Shown piece by piece: positions 55,500 through 64,000 of a stretch of DNA of 64,000 nucleotides (positions within the stretch are counted from its first letter, which is position 1; each line of letters opens with the position of its first letter). The stretch is taken from positions 210,180,001-210,244,000 of the forward strand of contig JBITNC010000001.1 in the NCBI GenBank assembly GCA_050084985.1, given 5' to 3'. The notes below the pieces were generated by a model. It was not told the origin of the DNA and made no database searches. It worked only from the letters and a program-made list of their open reading frames with translations. The position numbers and the translations under genes were made by a program. The DNA is from Nageia nagi. Taxonomy: Eukaryota; Pinophyta.

Positions 55500-56495
55500 T
55501 GCTACAAGTGTGTGTTCTAAAAGCAATCTTTGAAACCAAAATTTAGGACACCTTAACCACAAGAGTATTCAAGTCATGAAAGACCAAGAACTTATGAAAG
55601 GTTTTCTTTCAATTTCTCTATCAATTTATCTATTTGAGAAGTGCATTCTTGGCAAGATGCATAGACAAAAATTTGAAAAAGATAAGGCAATAAGAGCATG
55701 TCAACCTCTTCAACTTATGTATTCAAATTTGATGGGTCCATTTTAGACTAAGTCACTTGGAGGAGCATCTTACATCTTAACCTTCATTGACAACTTTAAT
55801 AGGATGACCTTTGGGTATTTACTTGAGCACAAGGATCAAACCTTCGAGAGTTTTAAAGTTTTTAAGGCCTTTATTGAGAATCAAATTAACCTTAAAATTA
55901 AGATGTTGAGATTAGATAATTAGAGAGGATATAATAGCAATGAGTTCAATGTCTATTGTATTAAGTATGGAATCAAGAGGCAGTTTACAATTCCTTACAA
56001 TCCTCAACAAAATGATGTTGCCTAAAGAAAAAATAGGATAATTATGGAAATGGCTAGATGCATGTTGGGTAATCTTCTTAGTTTCTTTATAGGGAGAAGC
56101 TATGAGCACTGCTATTTACATCTTGAATAAGTATTCTACAAAATCTATTCAATGTAAAACTCCTTTTGAGGTATGGTTAAGAACAAAACCTAACATTTAT
56201 CACCTTAGGGTGTTTGGTTGTGAAGCATTCTCTTACATTATTTCTAAGAAAATAAAAAAGTTGGATAAAAAATCTAAAAAGTGCATCTTTATGAGTTATG
56301 ATAGTCATCATAGAGGCTATAGGCTCTACTCTCCATCCTATAAAGTAATGTTTGTTTCAAAGGATGTAAATTTCAATGAACTTCTTAATGAATCTACTTA
56401 TAATAAAGATGTTGATCTAGAGGACTCTTTAGTTACACCTAGCTTGTTAGATATTAATCTAGACAAGTCACTTTAGGAACAAAACTCTCCAACTC
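55500..56495 (+). pseudogene. Split copia: integrase
   Basis: This copy keeps the whole domain. NLGHLNHKSIQVMKDQEL and CILGKMHRQKF form the zinc-binding part. The core has SLGGASYILTFIDNFNRMTF (first Asp), IKMLRLDN-RGYNSNEFNVY (second Asp) and NPQQNDVA-RKNR, where a TAA replaces the catalytic Glu codon. The open frame 56102-56476 continues with FEVWLRTKPNIYHLRVFGCE, the usual PxExWxGxKPxxxHLRxFGC block. The core section is exactly what is missing from Copia-1. Confidence 0.85.
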
Positions 56496-56559
56496 AAAGA
56501 GTAACAAGGAGCATGACCTTAAACAAATTCTTATTTACCAATCTTGACAATAAGCATGA

Positions 56560-57480
56560 GCCTTCAACCTTTAAAGAAGCTTCTAAGCATGAGTGTTGGA
56601 TGGAAGCCATAAAAGTGGAGTATGAGGTGCTTATGAAAAACAAAACTTAGGATTTGGTTCCTTATCCCAATAAAAAGAATGTGATTAGTAATAAGTGGAT
56701 CTATAAGGTCAAGTTCAATTCAATTGGAGATATTGAGAAATAAAAGGCAAGGTTAGTAGCTAAAATTTTTGCTTAGAAATACAATATAAATTATGAGGAA
56801 ACCTTTGCTCCTATGGCAAAGATTCCTACTATGAGGATTATCCTTACTCTTTCTATAGCTCAAGGATGGAAAGTGTTTTAACTTGATGTCAAGAGTGCAT
56901 CTCTCAATGGTGAATTAGATGTGGAAATCTTCATGAATCAACCAGAAGGGTTTATTATAAAAGGCGAAGAGTCCTTTGTGTGCAAACTAAAGAAGTCATT
57001 ATATGGACTTAAGCAAGCACCTAGAGCTTGGTACAAGAAGATTTCAAGATGCTTTGTAGATATTAGTTTCTTCAAGTGCTTTTCTAACTCTAATCTATAT
57101 GTGCTCAAATAAGGAAAAGACATGGTCTTGATTCTTATTTATATGGATGATATTTTGATTAGTAAGAATAATGATGAAATCATTCAAGAGTGCATAGCTA
57201 AACTTAAGGCAACATTTGAAATGATTAATCTTGGTCTCTTGCACTACTATCTTGGAATGCAAGTGTATCAATACAAGCATGGTAGTTACCTCAATCAATC
57301 TAAGTATATATTAGACATCTTATAGAAGTTTGGAATGGAAGAGTGTAGATATGCTATGATCCCAATCTCTCCTAGAATTATTATTTATCTAAGCTCTAAC
57401 TCTTAGTTGGTTGATGCTATAGCTTGCAGGTAATTAATTGGTAGTCTTTTGTATTTGACTATATCCAAGCCATATATTAC
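56560..57480 (+). pseudogene. Split copia: reverse transcriptase
   Basis: FKEASKHECWMEAIKVEYEV, ISNKWIYKVKFNSIGDIEK, LDVKSASLNGELDVEIFMNQ (first Asp region), FVCKLKKSLYGLKQAPRAWY, and the catalytic IYMDDILISKN at about 57,140 (YMDD, a permitted variant of YVDD). It ends LNQSKYILDIL followed by a TAG. The KARLVAK motif cut by the nested element in Copia-1 is uninterrupted here (about 56,745-56,765). Stops appear at several Gln, Trp and Tyr codons. Confidence 0.9.
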
Positions 57481-57539
57481 CTTTGTAGTGAATTTGATGG
57501 CAAGATTCATGCAAAAATATTATGTTAAGTACGTCAATG

Positions 57540-58094
57540 CCATTAAGTAAATCTTAAAGTATGTTATAGGGACAAAGGATATTGCTTTCAAGTATTCTAA
57601 TTTACCCTCATTTGTTCTCTCTGAATTCTTAGACTTTAAATATGGGAGAGATAGAGATGATAAAAAATCAACCTTTGCATATGTGTTTAGCATTGGTTTT
57701 GATGCTATCTCTTAATCTTATAAGAAGTAGCCTATTATTTCTCTTTCCACCATAGAATTTAAATATCATGCCATGTCTTATTGAATCCCAAGAAGCCATT
57801 TGGCTAAGGCATCTTTTGAAAGAAATTAGGTACAAGCAAGGTGGCTCATCTTTGATTTCATCAAATAATCAATCAGCTATTTTTTTGTATAAGAATCCTA
57901 TATTCTATTTAAGAATAAAATATGTGGAAATCTATGTCCATTTTATCAAAAAGAAGGTTCTTGATGGCATCATACACATGGAGTATTATCTATCCACCTT
58001 GAACTCCATTGATTTGTTCACCAAGCTCCTCACAAAGGCTCAACTCTATAAGCTTAGTGATGTTATCAGGTTGGTGAAGTTACCCTTAGGGTAG
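57540..58094 (+). pseudogene. Split copia: RNase H and end of pol
   Basis: Starts ILKYVIGTKDIAFKYS, then DRDDKKSTFAYVFSIGFDAI and PIISLSTIEFKYHAM. The last frame (57768-58094) has ESQEAIWLRHLLKEIRYKQG and ends TKLLTKAQLYKLSDVI, LVKLPLG, the typical C-terminus of a copia polyprotein. Active-site EAEY has become EFKYH, as in Copia-1, which suggests the change existed in a shared ancestor copy. Confidence 0.85.
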
Positions 58095-58190
58095 AGTGAA
58101 GTTTGAATTCTTATGTTGAATTCATGTTTGTGATGACAACTTCACCCATAGAAGGATTTTGTCCTATATAATGTTGATTTTGTTGTACAT
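58095..58190 (+). other. Start of copia 3' non-coding region, truncated
   Basis: Matches Copia-1 23,108-23,203 and stops within GTTGTACA. The continuation of the element is found only at 45,045 downward on the minus strand. Confidence 0.85.
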
Positions 58191-60753
58191 CATAAATATA
58201 CCACAAAGATAAAATATCATAATAGCTGCCAAGAATATAAGGTAACCCCAATACTTCTTAGTTACAAAAGCAATATTCTTTGCACTTCATATGCTTATAG
58301 CATAAATAAAGAGAAAGGTACATATATCATAGTAACAAGATGAAAAATATACTAAGCACCTACTCTAATCAGCAAGGTGTTCTTAATAAGCATCAATAAC
58401 TAAGATATTTTCATTATACATAAAACAAAGTTTGTATAATGATAACCATTATTGAGAAAGAAATCTATGATTAGTAAATAAAACCTTCAATTAATTTAAA
58501 TAAAGGAGCGTGTATATATATATATATATATATAAAATCTCATGCGAAATCATTGTCTTTATTGAATAAAGAAAGCAATAAAAACGTACTCAAGAAGAAT
58601 CAATAAACTTATTATTTATTTGTTCCTGTAAACTCTTTTTGTATAAATTCAAGCGTACAAATGATTGGGTTTGACTTTCATAAGAAAATGAAAATAAATC
58701 ATCTATGCATATGCACAACTATAGTTCAAGTTTTTATCAAAGCAAAACTAATAACTAAATATGGTTGGACTTGATTTTTTTTTACAAGCAGCAAAATACC
58801 TTTGTGAGAATAAAATAACATATGTACAAACTTAAATCCTTTCATTACTTATGTTCTTTAGCTATAAATTCCTAAGAAAATATTCTTACCAGACCAGAGT
58901 TTTACCTCACGTGGCTCTTCACTTCTTTTCTACGGAATAAACTAGCTCATTTATTTTCCTTCAAGAACTTCCCAAACATTCTTAAGTGATCTACAAATGC
59001 TAGCGAGCACATGCACACACCCAAACCAAGTATTATGGATATATTGTAAATGAAGTTCATAATGATTCATCCATAGAATTAACAATAAGATTCACTCATG
59101 CTGTTAAAGTATTTTCAGCCATCACTCACTAGATTTGCTTGTCTATGTGTAAGGACAACACTTTATTAATAGCGTGAATTCACCAAATACATCACTTCAT
59201 TGCATTCCCTCAAAAATATCTTGAGCCTCCTTATGAAGCCCATTTTATAGATATCATTTATCTAGAGATCCCCATATGCACATGCAGGTGGAATGTTGGC
59301 TAAGGATACAACATTTGACCTTTAACAAATTTTCTTAGTTCCTCATCTGTAACCACAACATTTGATGCAACACATTTTCAACCACTCTAAGATGTTGTCT
59401 ATGCCTTTTTTTTAAAATGCACATGGTGGCACATGTTGGAAATGCTAACAAACGTTTTAGAGTTTGGTTTTACAATATAGAGATTGCAACCGCTTAAAAG
59501 TCTCTAAAACCTCTCAAAATTTTTACATTCCTATTATCCTTGTTATTTCTTTATCCAAACTTTTTCTATGTTCCCCGAGGTCTGTTCCCCTTTTCTTTCA
59601 CTAGTTTTTTTCCATTATTGCATGCCATAATCCATTTCCTAAAAATCCACCCCCATAATGTTTCAACTAATTCCCTTGAATTTACTTCATCAACAAAAAA
59701 ACTAACATATCCTCCATCATTGGACTCTAGTTTTACCTCTACTAAAAGTAGAAAATAAAGGCGATGATTACATATGGAAAAAGAAATAATTTTTGTGGAT
59801 TATAAAATCTCAACTATCTCATTGAAAATACTAGATTCTTCAACTAAAAAGTAATAGATTTTCAAACCCTTAGATATGAGTTCAATAACTTTCAGAATTA
59901 ACTCCATGTTAACTCCACTTCCTTAGCTCATTAACTCTCCTCTTAGAGTTTGGACTAAAGAATAGATGCTTAATGAATTAGAAAATAGATTTAGATTAAT
60001 TTAGTTACCTAGGTATCTAGGTACTAATCTTAATTTACTATCCTAATTATTATTAGTCTAGATATATTTCATTTATTCATATTAATTACTAATTTTTATA
60101 TTTTCTTTAATTAAATATAATTATCAAATTCAATTCAATAATAATAATTGAGCTTAATAATTTATTGATATAATGGAATTTTATTACTCATCCATCTATA
60201 TCACTTAAATATCCAAATCTGGATATTATCAAACTATAAATCACCATTTAATTATTGATGATAAAAATTGAAGTTTACTAATATTTAAATTTATTTTAAA
60301 TATACAATATTTTCAAAAGATTATAAGCTTAGTCAATATTTAAATTAACGTTTGAATACCATCAATCATCCATTGATATGAAATCCTTTCAAACCTTAAG
60401 AGATATTTCCAACTAATCATCCATCAAGGTAAGTTGAAAAGGAGTGAAAAAATTGGTCCATGATAATATATATATTTATATATGAGATATCTTATGGTAA
60501 ATAATTGTTGTTTAAGTTGATTATAGATTCATTTGTATTTGTCTTAGTTTCCCCTATGGTGAGTGATTCATCATGGTGTAACCAAACTAAAGAGGGGGTA
60601 AAATATTGATGAAAATCAGAGCGTACAAAGTTGTCACCATGAAGATATAGTTCATAGAGTATCCTCTTGATCTTGTTATACTTTGAATTTATGGTTTGAA
60701 TTTATTTTATCCCAAAAGTATCAAATCATATTCAAAGTGGAGCATCTGTTAAC
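58191..60753. other. Intergenic DNA, no gene recognised
   Basis: AT-rich, with a TA microsatellite at 58513-58534. An ORF at 59540-59758 is Ser/Phe/Pro-rich and matches nothing I know. No LTR or terminal repeat was identified. Confidence 0.4.
58513..58534. repeat. TA dinucleotide microsatellite
   Basis: Eleven uninterrupted TA units. Confidence 0.95.
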
Positions 60754-60797
60754 ACCTAAAAAGGAATTTTAATTTAATTAAAATACACCTTTTAGGT
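60754..60797. repeat. Imperfect 44-bp palindrome
   Basis: ACCTAAAAAGG ... AATTTTAATTTAATTAAAA ... CACCTTTTAGGT can fold into a hairpin with about 20-bp arms and a few mismatches. It lies 80 bp before the CACTA end. Confidence 0.7.
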
Positions 60798-60877
60798 ATT
60801 TGAAATAATTTATTTAATTAAGTGATTTAATGTTAGATTTTATTTGTGCATACTCATCTACCTTTGTGTTTTATGAT

Positions 60878-61450
60878 CACTACTACAATAAAAGGATTTA
60901 GCATTGGGATGGGTTTCATTTCCCTATTTTTTATTTTTATTTTTATTTTCTTAAGGGATGTTGCTATCGTTGACACTAAATAAAATATCAAAGATAGCAT
61001 CAAAGCATGTGTTGCTATTCAATTCAGTAATAGCATCATTTCGCATTAGAAATAGAGGTGTTTTGCATCAATGTTCACATTAGCCCTTGCGACATGTTGC
61101 TTTAGGTATAACTTTGAAAATAGGAGTGTTTGACATTGGTTATTGTGTTAAATATAACATTGCTTATAGAGGTATTTAGATTGATATTTCAAGTCATTTT
61201 TTATGATATGTTGCATGGGGTATAAATCTCACTTAGAGGTGTTTGATGTCATTTATTACATTGAAGGTTTCATCATGTTATGTTAGGTACAACATTGCAT
61301 TTAGAGGTGTTTGAAATTGTATTTTACATTGAATATTACACAATTTGGTGTTTGGAATAGTGCTGATGATTGCAATATATTGTGTTATAAGTAGCATTAT
61401 GTATAGAGGTATTTTTCATTGGTAACCATATAAGGATTTGAGACATGTTG
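60878..61450 (+). mobile_element. CACTA-type (En/Spm) transposon left end with subterminal repeats
   Basis: CACTACTACAATAAAAGG is a typical CACTA terminal inverted repeat. Six subterminal copies of TAGAGGTRTTT or a close variant start at about 61053, 61121, 61167, 61234, 61302 and 61404, most spaced 46-68 bp. They often follow a second motif of the type ATGTTRYRTTAGGTATAAC. Such arrays bind transposase in plant CACTA elements. No matching right end (TTGTAGTAGTG) was found before the end of the window, so it is either truncated or extends beyond. Confidence 0.75.
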
Positions 61451-61759
61451 CATTGTTGATAAAATCATAATTACATTATTTGGAGACTTTTTTGAAGTGC
61501 TTCATTACTGAGTTTTGCATCGGTATTAGGGTCAAATTTAGAGTTAGGAATAGCATTGAGGTTAACATATGTATTTATTATTAAATTATTAATTTATTTT
61601 AAATTTTTATTTATTTATTTATTATATGATTCATGTAATTATTAATTAAATTATGAATTAATTAATTAATTTTATTATTAAATTCTTAATTCATTTATTT
61701 ATTTATTATTAAATTATTTTATTATTAATTTATTTTATTATATGCTTTATGTGTAAAAC
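61451..61759. other. AT-rich low-complexity tract
   Basis: ATTA/TTTA-rich sequence with short-period repeats (TTATTTAT, AATTAATTAATT), densest at 61,560-61,745. It lies between the CACTA subterminal repeats and the PPR pseudogene. Confidence 0.75.
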
Positions 61760-62820
61760 TAAACTCTACAACCTTTTCCTACATTCTTACATAATGTACC
61801 ACCATAGGAGCTCTAGAAGAAGATATGGACATCCATGAAAGAGTAATTGAAAATGGTTTTGCATAGAATGTTGTGGTTGTGAGAACCTTGATATATATTT
61901 AAGAAAAATGTGGAATAATACATAAGGCTCGGAATTATTTGACAAAATGTATGATGCAAACATAGTTTCATTGATTGTAATGATTAAAGGATATTCAATT
62001 CATGGCTACAACAAGGATACCCTTAAACTCTTTGATCTTGTGAAGCACTTAAGAACCAACCTTAATAACATAATATTTGTATATGTTATCCTCCATGCAA
62101 CCTTGAGGATATAATGGATGAGGGATGTAAATAATTTAACAACATGATTAACTCTTATTACATTATTCCTAATATGAATAATTATACTTGCATTATTGAC
62201 CTTCTTAACCACATGAGTTATCTTGAGGAATATTTGAACTTCATTTTCAAGATGCCCATAAAACTTGAATTAGGTGTGTGAATGTGTTTTCATGGTGCTT
62301 GTAGATCACATAAGAATGTAGGAATAAAGGAATATTGCAAAACAATTTATGCTACCAGTTGGGATGATGCTCAAGGATTAAGGACATCGATAAAAGATAG
62401 AGGAATCAAGAAGACACCTAGATGTAGTTGGAATGAAGTTGATAAAATGGCACATGTTTTTGTTGTAGGAGATAGTTTACAACCACAAACATAGGAGATC
62501 TATGGAAAATTAGAGAAATTATTAAGTGAGATGAAGGTAGTAGGGTATATTCTAAATACAATACCTGTGTTACATGATGTGGAGGATGATGATAAAGAAT
62601 TGCTTCTCTGTATAGGGGAAAGTTATCAATTACATTTGGGTTGTTGAAGATTCCTCTTGGAATCATTATTAGTATTATGAAGAACCTTCAAATATCTAAT
62701 GACTACCATACTACAACTAAGTCTACCTGCAATATTATTTCAAGGGATATTGTTGTGAGGGATGCAAACCAATTTCATTAGTTCAAACATAGAGAATGTT
62801 CTTATGGAAATAATTGATGC
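61760..62820 (+). pseudogene. PPR-DYW protein pseudogene (C-terminal part)
   Basis: PLS-class pentatricopeptide protein, the plant organelle RNA-editing factor family. Recognisable pieces in order: LNSTTFSYIL, GALEEDMDIHERVIENGFA, NVVVVRTLI, EKCGIIHKAR, then CIIDLLNHMSYLEE, the E domain (HGACRSHKNVG and KDRGIKKTPRCSWNEVDKMA) and the DYW domain (EIYGKLEKLLSEMKVVGY, VLHDVEDDDKELL, GLLKIPLGIIISIMKNLQ, IISRDIVVRDANQFH). The open stretch is 62282-62494. The deaminase-like site is damaged: the HSE motif reads GES, one Cys of the CxxC is Tyr (SNDYH), and the final DYW is absent (ECSYGN then stop). Several stops, including TGA for Trp, confirm a pseudogene. Confidence 0.85.
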
Positions 62821-63049
62821 AAGATCTAAAGAGTCTTGCATAATGAAATGGTGTATGCTTTTAGGTAGAAAGAAAACTATGTTTCATTTCATTTTTACAA
62901 AACATGCTATTATTAAATATTTATACAAATAGATAATGTTGTTGATTGGTGACATCATATTATCAAGTGAATTTAATTACTTATGTATATTAATGCCTCA
63001 ATTTATGATAATAAAATTTATGCCTCAATTTTATAGACTATAATGATTG
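62821..63049. other. No gene recognised
   Basis: Short spacer between the PPR-DYW end and a further PPR scrap. Confidence 0.4.
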
Positions 63050-63165
63050 CATGGTATTCACAAAATGGATTTTCTAAAAAAGGCCTTAGATTCTTTTAAG
63101 AAAATGCAATTGTTAGCTATAAAACCAAAATCTACAACCTTTTCCTATATTATTCTAGTATGTAC
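63050..63165 (+). pseudogene. Detached PPR repeat fragment
   Basis: Reads HKMDFLKKALDSFKKMQ then LLAIKPKSTTFSYIIL, a single PPR unit (xNGxxxxALxxFxxMQxxGxKPxSxTFxxxL). It lies after the DYW end of the main pseudogene, so it is a displaced or second copy. It stops where the LTR at 63,166 begins. Confidence 0.65.
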
Positions 63166-63620
63166 TATTGAATGATATAGTGTAACCTCAAGGGTTTAGT
63201 ATGGTTGAGTTCTTGCAACAGTAGGGTCCTTGAAAGAGAAGAAGGTGGTGGGGATGCACTCATGCTGATTTTCTACTCAATCTTTGAGTTTTAGGTTAGT
63301 TCCTATCTATTATAAAGGTTAAAAGTAACAATAAGGAGATGAAAAGGTTAAGAGAAATAGGAAAGAGATGAACACATTAAACTAAAAATAAACTAAAACT
63401 ATATAGCCTAGGTATTACAGCACAAGCAACAATCCATAATCAAGATTAAGAATAGTGAACTATCTTACCCTTATGGTCTTGTAATCACAATACATAGCCA
63501 CAACTTAAGATAGTTCTTCATAAATAACATTCACAAAGTGTAAAAGATAGCCACATGTTGCAAAGGGAAAACCATTATCAATTTGCATTATCATATATGA
63601 AAGTGTTTACAAATAAAATT
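63166..63620 (-). repeat. Gypsy LTR of the 25-kb family, reverse orientation
   Basis: The reverse complement aligns with 25,600-26,067, including matching blocks around AAGATAGTT, GGCTATCTW and AAGGTTACA. Its 3' end abuts the PPR fragment; no primer-binding site follows, so it is a solo or truncated LTR. It may continue beyond 63,620 but similarity fades. Confidence 0.65.
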
Positions 63621-64000
63621 GAGCATGCAAATAAATAAATAGGAAAATATTTATTAACTCAATATTATCTGTATTTGAGCTACAGATAGCAATTTATTCT
63701 AAATAGCAATAAATAAAATAACCAATTCAAAAATGTAATTATACCAACCAAGACTATAATTTGTGTACTTACCTCATGAAATGTACCTGACAACGAAAGA
63801 TGAAGATGTTGGCAATGTACTGATGATGAACTACCTTTCCAATAATGTGGTGACCTATGAAGATGCAAAAAAAGGACTGCAGGTGGTCCATTTTAGTGAT
63901 ATAAGAGCACTAACGATGTTCTTTGGTTCATAAAGGAGCACCAGTGACCATTTGATGATTCTTAACCTCTCGATCAAGTCTAGAGCTTCAATACGGATGT
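63621..64000. other. No gene recognised
   Basis: AT-rich, possibly the diverged 5' part of the reverse LTR. Confidence 0.35.

Noticed and set aside
59540-59758. 72-aa ORF rich in Ser, Phe and Pro
   Set aside because: No motif and no neighbouring signals; kept only as part of the unassigned intergenic region.

Overview
The window is plant nuclear DNA made almost entirely of nested and decayed transposable elements. Evidence for a land plant: Ty1/copia and Ty3/gypsy LTR elements with plant primer-binding sites, a Tat-lineage gypsy element with an archaeal-type second RNase H and an antisense plant mobile domain gene, and a PPR-DYW pseudogene. The AT-rich background and long chain of old nested insertions suit a large-genome plant; a gymnosperm is possible but not proven. 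I found no intact host gene, no tRNA or rRNA gene and no CRISPR array.

Layout. 0.4-4.4 kb (-): a decayed, intron-containing gene of a transposon-like family with an N-terminal Cys2His2 finger. 4.4-11.2 kb: AT-rich, nothing recognised. 11.25-24.33 kb (+): Copia-1, 5'-truncated, with gag, protease, integrase remnant, RT, RNase H and 3' LTR. Its RT is interrupted at 13151-21826 by a young non-autonomous gypsy-type element (-), flanked by the 5-bp duplication GTTAG. That element has 1.58-kb LTRs, a gag, and one long frame of about 1,160 codons with no protease, RT or integrase.

25.3-58.2 kb is a rearranged block. A gypsy element has its LTR, primer-binding site and leader at 25.3-26.3 kb (+), but its gag, protease, RNase H and RT lie at 47-50.8 kb on the opposite strand. 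A copia element has its 5' LTR through RNase H at 50.8-58.2 kb (+) and its 3' non-coding part and 3' LTR at 45.05-26.33 kb (-). The two copia halves stop at the same internal point and their outer flanks carry near-matching 5-bp duplications. The simplest reading is that copia inserted into the gypsy element and a later inversion of about 13 kb (45,046-58,190) split both. A 17.6-kb Tat element (26919-44493, -, duplication AATAG) is nested in the copia 3' part. From its 5' end it carries a charged coiled-coil ORF, gag, protease, RT, RNase H, a second RNase H, integrase, an extra ORF with a repeated unknown domain, and an antisense spliced plant mobile domain gene.

58.2-64 kb: AT-rich DNA, a CACTA-type transposon end with subterminal repeats (60.88-61.45 kb), a PPR-DYW pseudogene (61.76-62.82 kb), a second PPR scrap, and a gypsy LTR of the 25-kb family in reverse orientation (63.17 kb onward).

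The most interesting items are the non-autonomous element with its unexplained ORFs and bZIP-site enhancer array, its likely helper relationship to the gypsy lineage at 25/47-50 kb, the inversion-split copia, and the accessory ORFs of the Tat element. All coding parts are broken to some degree, and many stops look like C-to-T changes of Arg or Gln codons, as expected from decay of methylated DNA.
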